Origin: Sphingomonas sp.
GTDB taxonomy: Bacteria; Pseudomonadota; Alphaproteobacteria; Sphingomonadales; Sphingomonadaceae
NCBI GenBank assembly: GCA_002707985.1
Contig: PAOI01000005.1
Coordinates: forward strand, 1-43,944
Reading direction: 5' to 3'
DNA: 43,944 nucleotides
Made by a program: the position numbers and the translations under genes. A model generated the notes under the pieces. That model was not told where the DNA came from. It saw only the letters and a program-made list of their open reading frames with translations, and did not search any database. This document shows, in pieces, positions 1-9,123 of this stretch (its first letter is position 1; each line of letters opens with the position of its first letter).

Positions 1-3000
1 TCGCCGTTGACGAGCCCGTCGCCACCGACGGTGTAGGTGAGGGCGGGGTTGGCTTCGCCATAAAGCCGGCTCAGTGCATCGGCAGTGACGTTGAGCGCAC
101 GCGGGGTGACCGTGAGGTTCGCTCCGGTAAACGCCAGCGTATAGTTGCTGCCGGCACCGAGCGTGCCCTGGGTAATGCCGTACGTCCCGACATTGCTGGT
201 CGCGGTCGCGCCGGTATCGAGCGCGCCCGACAGCGTGTCCCCATTGGCCAGCCCGCGGCCGCCGACGGTGTAGGTGAGCGCCGGGTTCGCCTCGCCATAA
301 AGCCGGCTCACCGCGGCGGCGCTGACGATCAGCGCACGCGGCGTAACGCTCAGCGTGTCGGCCAGATACAGTTTGCGCGGCGTGCCGGTGGTCGTCGTGC
401 CCGAAATCGTGCCGGCATAGCTGCCGACGTTCGACGTCGCGTCGGCGGCAGACGTCACGGCCCCCGGGTTCAGCACATAGGTGTTGGCGCCAAGCCCCGA
501 ATAATCGGTGACGAACTGGGAATTGCCGTCGCCATAGGTGCGGAACAGCCCGTCCGCGCCAACCACGACGACATCGTTCAGCGACCGCAGCTGCGCGAAA
601 TGCGCGGTCGAATCGCCGCCCTGTCCGGACTGGTTGGGCGCGAACCAGACGTTCCGGAAATCGAAACCGGCATAGACGGTGTCGACCGTCGACAGGTCCT
701 GAAGCTGCGCGGTCGTATAGCCGCGCGCATTCGGTGCCAGCCCGGTCGACGAAGTGACGAGCTTCTCGTTGTTGAAGATGATCGATCCGAACACCTTGCC
801 GTTGCCGGCGCCGATGATCTTGTTGCCGGCGCCATCATTAACGGTCCCGTTCAGGAACACGTTCGTGACGGTCATGTTGTTGATCGAACGCCCGAACAAC
901 ATGCCGGGACCTTCGGAGAATCCGCCCGACGTGTAGTTGTTGGTGTCGATATAGATGTCGCTGATGGTGGCGCCGCCGTAGGAATAGGCTGCCAGCCCGC
1001 CGACCGTGCCGCTGTCCTGATCGGCGCGCAGCGTGCCCGATGCCGAGCTGCGGCGCACGGTCCCGTTGATCGATCCGAACAGCCCGCCGACGTTGCGGCC
1101 AGTGACGGTGCCGACGAACCGACTGTCTTCGACCAGCCCGTTGGCCGTGCCGATCAACCCGCTGGCATTGCTGTTGATCCCGGTGTTGGTGCTGGCGACG
1201 GTGACCGTCGACAGTACGTTGCGGACCGTGCCTTCGTTATACAGCAAGCCGACGAGCGCCGAGGTGCTGTCCTTGTCGCTGACGATGTTCCCGGCGATCG
1301 AGACGTTCTGAATGGTGCCCGAAACGGCGCTGAACATCGCCTGGCGGCCGAACCCGGCGACGTTCGACGCGCCCTGGTTGAACCCGGTGATCGCGCGGCC
1401 TTTGCCGTCGAAGGTGCCCGAGAATCCGGAGTCGCTATAGGCCGCGGTATCGGCGATCGCGATGAACCCGCCTGCCGACCAGATGCCCGCGGCATCGGTG
1501 CCGGCGGTGGCGCTGGCATCGACATCGGCGATCATGGCGTACGAGCCGGCCCGGTTCGCATCCATCAGCTGCAGTTGGCGGACATTGAAGATCTGGCCGA
1601 CGCCGTCCACCGTCACCATCTCGCTGCGCAGGATCGGGCGCAGGTCGCCCGACTGATACCAGGCGTCGGTGAAATCGAACCCGGCATAGCTCGACGCGCT
1701 GCGTGCCTGCGCGGTGGTGAGGCCGACAGCCGAGAACGTGCCGTAATTGAAATAGACCCCGCTGCTGCTCCGCGAGAGATCCTTGTCCCAGAACACGCTC
1801 GACCAGATTTGTCCGCGATTGATCGCCGCGATCCCGGCACCGTAGGACGAGGAGCCCATCGCTGCCCAGCTGGTCTCGATCCTTCCGGAATTGGTGGCAA
1901 CCAGACCGCCGAACGTACCTGGCGAGTTGATCGTTCCGGAGGCGTAGCTGTTCGAAATGCTCGAACCGCTGCTGGTCGACACCGCCAGGCCGCCCGCCTG
2001 ATCGCTACCGCCGACCGTCGTGGTGACGCTGCCTTCGAACGAGGAGGCGTCGAGGTGACCGTAGAGCGTGCCGACAAGGCCACCGACGAACTGGCCACCC
2101 GACACCGTCCCACTGAAATGCACGTTGCTCAGATCGCCGAAAACCAGACCGACGACACCCGACGTAGTGGGACCGCTGCCACGGACCGCGCCATCGACCC
2201 AGATATTCCGGACCTCGCCCGATCCCGTAGACCCCGCCAGCGCAGCGACGGTCGAGCCGCCGGTGAGATCGACATTCGTCAGGCGCAGGTTGCGAACCGA
2301 TCCGTCGATCGTGGCGAACAGTCCGCCCGAAGCGGACGAATTGTTCATCGTCAGCCCGTCGATGGCATGCAGCTGCCCGTCGAAACTTCCGGTCAGGCCA
2401 GCGATCGGAGCCCAGCCCATCGGCCCCCAGACGCCGTGCGGGGCGGTCCCCGCGGTCGCGCTGGCGTCGATATCGGCGGCGAGGCGATAGTTGCCGGAGG
2501 GATTCGCCGCAACGAGCGCCAGTTGCTTCAGCGTCGTGATCTCGTACACGCCATCGGCTGCGACCGGCGCCGCTTCGCCGCGCAGGATCGGCAGCATGTC
2601 ACCGGCTTGGTACCAGGTGTTGTTGAAATCGAAGCCCGTGAAATTGCTCGCGTCGCGCAGTTGAGCGGCGGTCAGCCCCGTTCCCGGCCCCGATCCGTAC
2701 GCCGCCTTGTTGTAATAGACAGTGGATTCGATGGTCCCGTAATTGTCAGCGACGAGATACTTCCAACGCGACGCCGTTGAGCCAGTGACATAGCCATTGC
2801 TCAGCACGGAAGTCTGGTTGGAGCCGATGCCATCCAGGTTAAACACCAAACCCGCCGCCCATTGGGACGTCACATCGGTATTTACGTAAAAATTCGAAAT
2901 CGTGCTATCGGCGACACTATAGATGAGACCGGCGGCCCACCCACCGCCTGTCTGTACAGTTCCAGTAACCGAGATGCCATCGAGACGAGAGTTCTGAACC

Positions 3001-5060
3001 TTGAACGCGAAACCACCTGCATAGCTTCGAACGCGCAGCGAACCGTCGAGATGCACATTGCTGACATCCGCGTCCAGCAGCTGGTATGCGAAAGCGCCGC
3101 CATAATAGCTGGTTTCGTTGATGTCGTATCCGCTCAGGACCAGATTGCTGAGCGATCCACCGAACAATTTGAAAATGCCGCTGCCGTTGCCGTTCTGACG
3201 CAGCCCGGTGATCGAATGGCCGGTCCCATCGATCGATCCGGAAAAGGGGATGTCATCCCTGTTGGCGTCATAGCCATAGTCGATCCTCTTGAACCCGCTT
3301 CCGTCGTTCCAGGTCGCGGTTCCGTTGGCGTCGATATTGTTCGCAAGCGTGAAATTCCCGGTGGCGAAACCGGCGATGCCCTGAAATCCGTAGATGTCGG
3401 TCAGGCGATACGGAGTCGCAACGCTCCCGTCGCCCCCCAGCGCGCGCATGAAGGTGCCGCCGTTGACGCGGAAATCGGCGGCATGGAAGCTCGCGATGCT
3501 CGGGCCGACCTGGCGCCAGTCGCCGGCTGAATTGACGAAACGCGCGACATCGATCGCACCGGTGCCGCCGCTGGTCCCGCCGGCCTTGATGTCCAGCGTT
3601 CCGGCATGCGCGGTGATCGCGCCGTTGATGTCGATATCGCCCGCTGCCTGCAGCGTCAGCCGCGCATTGGTCGACCAGGTGATCGGCGCAGCAACCGTGA
3701 TGTTGCCCGCCTGCGTCCCCGTCGCGCCCGTCGAAACGGTGATGTTCGCGGTCTTCAGCGCGTTCATCAGCGTGTTGACATTGATCACGCTGTCATCGGC
3801 ATTTGCGGTGAAGCCGGCGGCGCCGCTGTCCGCATCGGTTGAGATGGTGATGTTGCGCGGATCCAGCAGCAGCGTTCCGAACGCGGTGCCGCGTAGATCG
3901 GTGGCGCCGCGATAATCGAGAACGCCTTTGGACGAAACTTCCGCATCGCCGCCGTTGCCGCTGCCCGCGCCGCGCGCGCTGATCGTCCCCGCGAAGTCAG
4001 TGCGGCCGTCGGACCACAGCACGACATCGCCGCCGTCGCCGTGCTCGATCGCATTGGCGCGGATGGTGGAAGCAGCATCGACGGAGACCGTCATGGCGCG
4101 GGACAGGGTACCCTCGCCATGCCAGTCTCCGCCGATGCGCACTGCGCCGCCCCCCGCGGCGCCCGAGACATCGATAGTCGCCGATTCCAGAACGATATCG
4201 CTGCCCGTAACCGTGACGCGACCGCCGTCGGTCGCTGAAATAGAACCGCCCAGTACGACGCTGCTGCCGCTCCGCGTCACGCTGGTCGCGGCGTCGACCT
4301 CGTCCAGATTGACCGTATTGCGCGCCGCTTCGCGGGCCTGGCCACCCGACAGGATGACGGCGCCGCCGCGCGCGGAAATGCTGCCCGAATTGGTCAGCGA
4401 AGCGCTGCTGCCTTCGCTAAGCGCCACCTGGAGAAACCCGTCGCCGCCGAAATCGAGCGTGGCGCGATCGCCACCTGCCATCGCCACCTTGCCATAGGGC
4501 GCCAGGATGAGTCCGCGATTGTCGACTTCGCCGCCCATCAGTGCGGCATAGCCGCCGCGGACGATCGATATCTCACCGGCATTGACAACGGAGCCGCCCG
4601 TTCCCGCGAACGAGAGCGCGCCGCCCTGCATGAATGCATCGTCCCCAATGTCCAGGGTCGAGGCGACGAAGCCGCCTGCCTTCACCGAACCTGTTTCGGT
4701 GATGAAGATGCCGTTGGGATTGACCAGATAGACCTGGCCGTTGGCGCTGAGCCGCCCGGCAATCACGCTGGTGGCGTCGCCCGTCACGCGATTGAGCAGC
4801 ACCGAATTCGCATCGGGCGCACGCACGTCGACCGAGCCGTCACGCGCGATCGAGAAATCCTGCCAGTTGATGATCGCGCGATCGCTGTTCTGCGTGATCG
4901 TCATCGCGTTGCCGGACGCGCTGATCTCCGCCGATCCGCGCACAACGGTGCCGCCTGCCGGCAGGGACTGGGCGTGCGCGGCGAAAGGAGCCAGCGCCGA
5001 GCCGAGGAGCAACGAAATCCGCAGCGTGCGCGTCATTTTGACAGGAGCCTTGATCATCAT
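1..5060 (-). CDS. Two-partner secretion adhesin (TpsA, filamentous haemagglutinin type), partial at left edge
   Basis: A single minus-strand frame stays open from the ATG at 5060 to the window edge, giving about 1686 codons with the C-terminus missing. The N-terminus is a signal peptide (TLRISLLLGSALAPFAAHA, cleavage after AHA near residue 30). It is followed by a haemagglutination-activity/TPS domain with the signature NPNGI at residues 114-118. The middle is a long beta-helix-type repeat region with GLUG-like units such as VGGLVGTLYGHLD and VGGLFGSINGTV, and recurring YAGFDF...W modules. The last visible part holds MBG-like repeats of 79 residues (YGEANPALTYTVGG occurs twice). The family is exported through a TpsB pore and acts at the cell surface or as a shed adhesin. 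The gene follows tpsB by 8 nt, so the two are probably co-transcribed. A second in-frame ATG lies at 5057 and a third at 5036, but GAGAGG just before 5060 favours the upstream pair. The ligand is unknown. Confidence 0.9.
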   Translation of the reverse strand, partial: MMIKAPVKMTRTLRISLLLGSALAPFAAHAQSLPAGGTVVRGSAEISASGNAMTITQNSDRAIINWQDFSIARDGSVDVRAPDANSVLLNRVTGDATSVIAGRLSANGQVYLVNPNGIFITETGSVKAGGFVASTLDIGDDAFMQGGALSFAGTGGSVVNAGEISIVRGGYAALMGGEVDNRGLILAPYGKVAMAGGDRATLDFGGDGFLQVALSEGSSASLTNSGSISARGGAVILSGGQAREAARNTVNLDEVDAATSVTRSGSSVVLGGSISATDGGRVTVTGSDIVLESATIDVSGAAGGGAVRIGGDWHGEGTLSRAMTVSVDAASTIRANAIEHGDGGDVVLWSDGRTDFAGTISARGAGSGNGGDAEVSSKGVLDYRGATDLRGTAFGTLLLDPRNITISTDADSGAAGFTANADDSVINVNTLMNALKTANITVSTGATGTQAGNITVAAPITWSTNARLTLQAAGDIDINGAITAHAGTLDIKAGGTSGGTGAIDVARFVNSAGDWRQVGPSIASFHAADFRVNGGTFMRALGGDGSVATPYRLTDIYGFQGIAGFATGNFTLANNIDANGTATWNDGSGFKRIDYGYDANRDDIPFSGSIDGTGHSITGLRQNGNGSGIFKLFGGSLSNLVLSGYDINETSYYGGAFAYQLLDADVSNVHLDGSLRVRSYAGGFAFKVQNSRLDGISVTGTVQTGGGWAAGLIYSVADSTISNFYVNTDVTSQWAAGLVFNLDGIGSNQTSVLSNGYVTGSTASRWKYLVADNYGTIESTVYYNKAAYGSGPGTGLTAAQLRDASNFTGFDFNNTWYQAGDMLPILRGEAAPVAADGVYEITTLKQLALVAANPSGNYRLAADIDASATAGTAPHGVWGPMGWAPIAGLTGSFDGQLHAIDGLTMNNSSASGGLFATIDGSVRNLRLTNVDLTGGSTVAALAGSTGSGEVRNIWVDGAVRGSGPTTSGVVGLVFGDLSNVHFSGTVSGGQFVGGLVGTLYGHLDASSFEGSVTTTVGGSDQAGGLAVSTSSGSSISNSYASGTINSPGTFGGLVATNSGRIETSWAAMGSSSYGAGIAAINRGQIWSSVFWDKDLSRSSSGVYFNYGTFSAVGLTTAQARSASSYAGFDFTDAWYQSGDLRPILRSEMVTVDGVGQIFNVRQLQLMDANRAGSYAMIADVDASATAGTDAAGIWSAGGFIAIADTAAYSDSGFSGTFDGKGRAITGFNQGASNVAGFGRQAMFSAVSGTIQNVSIAGNIVSDKDSTSALVGLLYNEGTVRNVLSTVTVASTNTGINSNASGLIGTANGLVEDSRFVGTVTGRNVGGLFGSINGTVRRSSASGTLRADQDSGTVGGLAAYSYGGATISDIYIDTNNYTSGGFSEGPGMLFGRSINNMTVTNVFLNGTVNDGAGNKIIGAGNGKVFGSIIFNNEKLVTSSTGLAPNARGYTTAQLQDLSTVDTVYAGFDFRNVWFAPNQSGQGGDSTAHFAQLRSLNDVVVVGADGLFRTYGDGNSQFVTDYSGLGANTYVLNPGAVTSAADATSNVGSYAGTISGTTTTGTPRKLYLADTLSVTPRALIVSAAAVSRLYGEANPALTYTVGGRGLANGDTLSGALDTGATATSNVGTYGITQGTLGAGSNYTLAFTGANLTVTPRALNVTADALSRLYGEANPALTYTVGGDGLVNG

Positions 5061-5068
5061 AGTGCCTC

Positions 5069-6796
5069 TCAGAAACTCAGCATCACGCTGAAAGTCAGGC
5101 GATCGTCATCGCCACGGCCGCTCACATCGGCGCGGCCATATTCCACGCGCCCGGTCAGATACGGATGGTTGCCACCGGGCAGCAGCGTCGCACGGACACC
5201 CACTCCCCATGCGTTGATCGCGGTATCGCGTTGTTCGAAGAAGGTGGGTGCGTAGAGACGCAAACCTGCCCGCGCTCCGTAGACATAGGGGACCAGAGAA
5301 ACCGGGACCGTGTCGGGAAGGGGCAGGGACAGGCGAAATTCGCCGCGCACCGCATAGCCGCTATCGCCCTGAACGGTCCCGGACGGCAGCGCCGAGATCG
5401 CGTCGACCCGCGCGACGCCGAACTGCTCGCCATTCACGACCGGGCTGCCGAAGCTCGTCTGCCCCGAAGCCATCATCGCCGCGCGCAGCGGACCTGCCAG
5501 CGCCCCCTGCACCTCGACGCGTGCATTGACCGTCGTGAAATCGCTATCCGCGCCTGCGCGCGAAAGCGGTAGCAGCGGAGTTGCATCCGCCGCCGAACGC
5601 GCGCCAAACGCGTCTACACCCTGCGACAGTCGCACCGAGCCGTCGACATATCCGCCCGACGAGGGAAACCAGGTGGCCCGGCCTTCCAGTCGGAATATCC
5701 GTAACCGGTCTTCCGACAAAGGGAGGTCGATCGGATAGACGATGTCCACCCGTTCCTTCGTCGCTTCAAACGCCAGATCGGCGCTCAGCGAAAGGGCGCG
5801 CGTACGCACAAAGGGATAGGAAAGTGTCGCGGCGACACGGTTGAACTGGCTGCCGGTGCCCGGAAAGCCGGTGATGCGGCGCGGCGTGGTGCGCGCATCG
5901 GTGAATTCACCGGTCAGCATCAGGCCGTTATTGCTGAGAGGAACGGTTATGCCTGCAGCGAGCGAGCGGTTGCGCGGATGATCCTCCAGGACACCTTCGT
6001 TCCCGGTATTGGGCAGCCCGCTGACCCGCAGGTAGATTTGTTCGCCGGCCCCGAACACCGAATTGAAATTGAGGCCAAGGCTCGCGGCGTCGCGACCCAG
6101 CGCGTCGGCAAGGCTGTTGTCATAGGCGACAAAGCCGTTGATGGGCGCATATTCGCCCGTGAGTACCAGAACGCTGGCGCCCAGCTCCGAACCGGCAGCA
6201 AGCGCCGACCGCAATCGCAGACCGGGCACGTCGGAAATCAGCATCAGCCTGCGCTCGATATCGGCAAGCCGAATATCGGGATTGTTCGCCAGCGATTGCG
6301 CGATCGCAGCGGCGCGCGCCCGTACATGCGGATCGAGCGAGGAAACGTCGACGCGCTCGATATAGCCCGATACGACACGCAGCCGGACCACCGCCCCGGC
6401 ATCCTCACCTTCCAGCGTCTGGGCAGGCACGATCACGCGCGTCAGCACCTTGCCCTGACGCGCATAGGCGGATTCGAGTGCTGCTGCGGCGGCGTAAACT
6501 TCCGCAACGCTGATGGTCTTGCCCGCGAGGCGGGCGCGCAACGCTTGCACCTGCGGATCGTCCGCGTTTGCGCCTTCGACCACCACTTCGCGGATGCGCA
6601 GGTCAATCTTGTCGGCGCCCGGAGGCGGTTCAACCCCGGTGTCGCGAGGAAGCACGACCGGTCCGCCTTCGCGCTCTTGTCGAGGGGCAAAGCTCTCCGG
6701 TGCAAGCTGACTGGCGGTCTGTGCTGCAGCGGGCAGGGTGATGCAGGTGATCATACCAGCCGCAACCGCAGCTGGAGCAAAATGCCGGAAACGCAA
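5069..6796 (-). CDS. TpsB outer-membrane transporter (FhaC/ShlB family)
   Basis: The 575-residue protein is of usual length for this Omp85-superfamily pore. It has a signal peptide (ending LPAAA-Q), a proline-rich linker, a POTRA-type region at about residues 60-215 (KIDLRIREVVVEGA, then the SGYIERVDV segment) and a C-terminal 16-strand-type barrel ending in phenylalanine (FSVMLSF), the usual barrel-assembly signal. TpsB proteins recognise the TPS domain of their partner in the periplasm and export it. The partner is the adjacent downstream tpsA. The start is taken as TTG at 6796, with GAGGGGGG eight bases upstream; no ATG gives a complete signal peptide. The stop codon sits 8 nt before the tpsA start, and the tpsA ribosome-binding site overlaps this stop. 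A divergent AraC-type regulator suggests dedicated control, which is inference. Confidence 0.9.
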   Translation of the reverse strand: MRFRHFAPAAVAAGMITCITLPAAAQTASQLAPESFAPRQEREGGPVVLPRDTGVEPPPGADKIDLRIREVVVEGANADDPQVQALRARLAGKTISVAEVYAAAAALESAYARQGKVLTRVIVPAQTLEGEDAGAVVRLRVVSGYIERVDVSSLDPHVRARAAAIAQSLANNPDIRLADIERRLMLISDVPGLRLRSALAAGSELGASVLVLTGEYAPINGFVAYDNSLADALGRDAASLGLNFNSVFGAGEQIYLRVSGLPNTGNEGVLEDHPRNRSLAAGITVPLSNNGLMLTGEFTDARTTPRRITGFPGTGSQFNRVAATLSYPFVRTRALSLSADLAFEATKERVDIVYPIDLPLSEDRLRIFRLEGRATWFPSSGGYVDGSVRLSQGVDAFGARSAADATPLLPLSRAGADSDFTTVNARVEVQGALAGPLRAAMMASGQTSFGSPVVNGEQFGVARVDAISALPSGTVQGDSGYAVRGEFRLSLPLPDTVPVSLVPYVYGARAGLRLYAPTFFEQRDTAINAWGVGVRATLLPGGNHPYLTGRVEYGRADVSGRGDDDRLTFSVMLSF

Positions 6797-6987
6797 CTGG
6801 TTTTCCCCCCTCGATTCGAAGGGTCGGGCTACCGGTGAACGCCTGTTTCCAGCAATGCCGCCATTGTCTCACGAAGAGGCAATTCCGCTGATTCTGTCCC
6901 AGTCAACGGTAGATTTCGATTAACCACACGGATATTCGCGACCCGCTAACGGCTAAGAAAAAGAAAAAACTGGGGCGAGGAACAGCG
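6797..6987. promoter_or_regulatory. Divergent intergenic region between tpsB and the AraC-type gene
   Basis: The 191 bp separate two outward-facing genes and must hold both promoters. The part nearest the regulator is A-rich (AAGAAAAAGAAAAAA at 6955-6969) and is followed by GGGGCGAGG as ribosome-binding site for the regulator. The tpsB side has GAGGGGGG. I could not identify clear -35/-10 boxes or an operator by eye. Confidence 0.4.
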
Positions 6988-8046
6988 ATGAATAAATGGG
7001 CCGGTAAGGTTCAGGCCGACCAGCAGATTCCCTTCGTACGGTACGCGCGAAACCCCGAAGAATCGATGCTGCACTTCATGGGGAGGATCGCGCAAGCTAT
7101 CGCCTTTGCATTCCGGGTCGAGCCTGAGGCTTATGCGGAGCAGCCAGATTTCGATTGCGTCACCGACCTGCATATGCTGGCGAACGGGATCATCGCGCGA
7201 ACGTGGATCGACGGCACGTTCATGATCGAGAGCGATCAGGCTTATGTCGAAAGCCATGCGGCCGACCAGCTCTTCATCTACTTCTTTGAGAAGGGGACGG
7301 CGAAAATGGCGCCGACGCGGACCGGGCTTCCGATCGGCGTAGGGGATATCCTGATCATGGATGTCGCCAATCCCGGCATGCTGCAGCAGACCGATTCGAT
7401 TAATTTACGGATCATCGTGCCGCGATCCTCAATGGGCCCAGACTTCGGTGACCGCGACGTTCATGGCTGCATCATCCCGGCTCAGGCGCCGCTTGCGGGA
7501 ATCCTCAACACCTGTGCCAGCCGGTTGATGGACGATTTGCCCCGTATGTCGATGTCGGAAGGCGTTGCCGCGCTCACGATGCTGCTGCAGCTGCTCGCCC
7601 ATGCGATTTCAGAACGCTATGAACGACGCTATCAGCAAGCAAGCGTACGCGATCGTGCCGAAGCCGTTATCACGCATCAGATCGCCCAGCCCGACCTTTC
7701 GGCGTCGTCGATTGCCGAACAGCTCGGTATCTCCCGCTCCACTTTGTATCGCGCTTTCGAAAATCTGGACGGGGTCAAGAATTACATATTGGCCAGGCGA
7801 TTGATCGCGGCGTGGAGCGAAATCATCGAAGACCCCCAGCTTGCGCTTTCGATCGTCGCACAACGCAGCGGCTTTCGCTCCTCGTCGGCGATGAAGCGCG
7901 CTTTCAACCAGTTGACCGATGTTTCGATAGAGGAGGTGCGCGACATGTCCCCGCAGCAGCAGTCCGCCGCCACCGAGCGACTATCGCGCCTGATGATCCG
8001 AAACTGGGAATTGCGAATGGGCAAGGTTCCCGGTCGACCAGGTTGA
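6988..8046 (+). CDS. AraC-family transcriptional regulator
   Basis: The 352-residue protein has an N-terminal sensing region of about 200 residues of the cupin-like type used by many AraC regulators (FFEKGTAKMAP...PIGVGDILIMD at about 95-130). A C-terminal double helix-turn-helix domain follows at about 225-330. The first helix-turn-helix is in LSASSIAEQLGISRSTLYRAF and the second in LSIVAQRSGFRSSSAMKRAF, both typical of the family. The start has GGGGCGAGG 7-8 bases upstream. It is divergent from tpsB-tpsA, so control of that operon is a reasonable inference; the effector is unknown. Its stop codon lies only 12 bp before the truncated integrase, so the 3' side of this gene marks the edge of a rearranged segment. 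Confidence 0.88.
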   Translation: MNKWAGKVQADQQIPFVRYARNPEESMLHFMGRIAQAIAFAFRVEPEAYAEQPDFDCVTDLHMLANGIIARTWIDGTFMIESDQAYVESHAADQLFIYFFEKGTAKMAPTRTGLPIGVGDILIMDVANPGMLQQTDSINLRIIVPRSSMGPDFGDRDVHGCIIPAQAPLAGILNTCASRLMDDLPRMSMSEGVAALTMLLQLLAHAISERYERRYQQASVRDRAEAVITHQIAQPDLSASSIAEQLGISRSTLYRAFENLDGVKNYILARRLIAAWSEIIEDPQLALSIVAQRSGFRSSSAMKRAFNQLTDVSIEEVRDMSPQQQSAATERLSRLMIRNWELRMGKVPGRPG

Positions 8047-8058
8047 TTACCTGCTCCG

Positions 8059-8220
8059 ATGGAGAGCACGAACGTGCCCAAGGAAGTCGTCGAGAAGGCG
8101 CTGGCCCATCAGATTCCCAATGCTGTTGAGGCAGCGTACCGCCGAACCGACTTTTTCGACAAAAGACGCGATCTGATGAACGCGTGGGCGCGCTTTTTGA
8201 TCGTTGAATCCACCAAATGA
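8059..8220 (+). pseudogene. C-terminal remnant of a P4-type tyrosine integrase
   Basis: An open frame of 53 codons begins at an ATG that need not be a real start. It encodes the extreme C-terminus of a P4-like phage or island integrase: VPKEVVEKALAHQIPN, then VEAAYRRTDFFDKRRDLM and NAWARFL. In this family that tail carries the catalytic tyrosine (the AYRR tyrosine) and the terminal KRRxLMxxWA helix. The catalytic core (R, K, HxxR) and the DUF4102 arm-binding domain are absent, and the frame upstream hits the AraC stop codon at 8044-8046. It is therefore a scar and not an active recombinase. It marks one end of an acquired block that probably includes the metal-resistance genes to its right. 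Confidence 0.8.
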
Positions 8221-8391
8221 AAGACTGCCTCTGGGCCGGTTACCAACAGGCCGTTGCCGCGACCAAGGTCGGCTAGCTGCCGTGGGCGATCGCCATCCAG
8301 GCGGCGGTTGTCGACCAACTCAAGGTTTCCGGTCTCATTGATGTGAGCGTCAGTCATGCAACGATCTGACGCCTGCCGCGCTTCCACTTGG
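8221..8391 (+). other. Spacer with no convincing gene
   Basis: Between the integrase scar and the ZIP gene only short frames are present. One begins ATGAAAGACTGC at 8217 and stops at TAG 8274-8276. Another short open run then ends near 8370. Neither resembles a protein I recognise, and they may be decayed coding sequence. An opposite-strand open frame crosses the same bases but looks like a shadow. Confidence 0.4.
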
Positions 8392-9123
8392 ATGGGTTCC
8401 GTTCTCCAGGTCGCTCTCCTCGCACTGCTTCCGGCGCTCGGCAATGCGCTGGCCGGAGTTGCTGCGGAGTTCACGCGGACGACGCCTGCACGCTTGTCTC
8501 TCGCGCTCCATTTCGCGGCGGGCATCGTCTTCGGCGTCATCGCATTGGAGCTTGCGCCGCGGGCGTTCGGCGGCACCGAACCCTAGCTGGCGGCAGTAGC
8601 ATTTTTGGCCGGCGGCGGCTTTTTCCTGGTCATTGAAGGTCTGATCGACCGACTCGTGTCGGGCTCAAGCGCTCCCCAATCGGGCGCCTGGGTGATCTAT
8701 GCCGCAGTCACAGTCGATCTTTTCAGCGACGGGTTGCTGACTGGAACGGGCTCGGCGATCGCCTTCGACCTGGCGCTGGTGCTGGCGATCGGACAGGTCA
8801 CCGCCGACATTCCCGAAGGCTTCGCGACTGTCGCCAACTTCAAAGCCAAGAACACGAGTCGAGCGCGACGTCTTCTGATCACCGCATCATTCGCGGTGCC
8901 GGTCCTTGCCGGTGCCGCGCTGTCCTACTTCCTATTGCGGGGACAAAGCGAGGCGCTCCAGCTGGCGGCACTCGCCTTCACGGCAGGTCTGCTGCTGACT
9001 GCAGCGAGCGAAGAAATCATTGTGGAAGCGCACGAAGCCGCCGCCGATTCACGCAGCGCGGTGCTGGCGATATCCGGCGGCTTCGTACTCTTCGCCCTCG
9101 TCGCCTCCTATTTCGAAGTGTGA
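8392..9123 (+). pseudogene. ZIP-family metal transporter gene interrupted by an in-frame TAG
   Basis: One reading frame from ATG 8392 to TGA 9123 encodes a ZIP-like multi-helix membrane protein of about 243 codons, but it has an amber codon at 8584-8586. The part before the stop has SVLQVALLALLPALGNALAG and LHFAAGIVFGVIALELAP. The part after it has AVTVDLFSDGLLTGTGSAIA, a GQVTADIPEGFATVA motif (the metal-site helix region of ZIP proteins) and SEEIIVEAHE near the C-terminus. Frame and homology continue without a gap across the stop, so a single base change (for example TGG to TAG) would explain it. ZIP proteins move divalent metals such as zinc into the cytoplasm, which fits the neighbouring czc genes. 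The last 16 bp overlap the convergent end of czcA. A second ATG at 8356 is in frame but adds residues that do not look like ZIP sequence. Confidence 0.75.

Noticed and set aside
600..2780. 726-codon plus-strand open frame
   Set aside because: It is antisense to the tpsA gene and Arg/Asp/Gly-rich without any domain; high GC makes long shadow frames common.
8392..9123. TAG in the ZIP gene as a recoded (pyrrolysine or readthrough) codon
   Set aside because: No sign of pyrrolysine machinery and no readthrough structure; a plain nonsense change is simpler.
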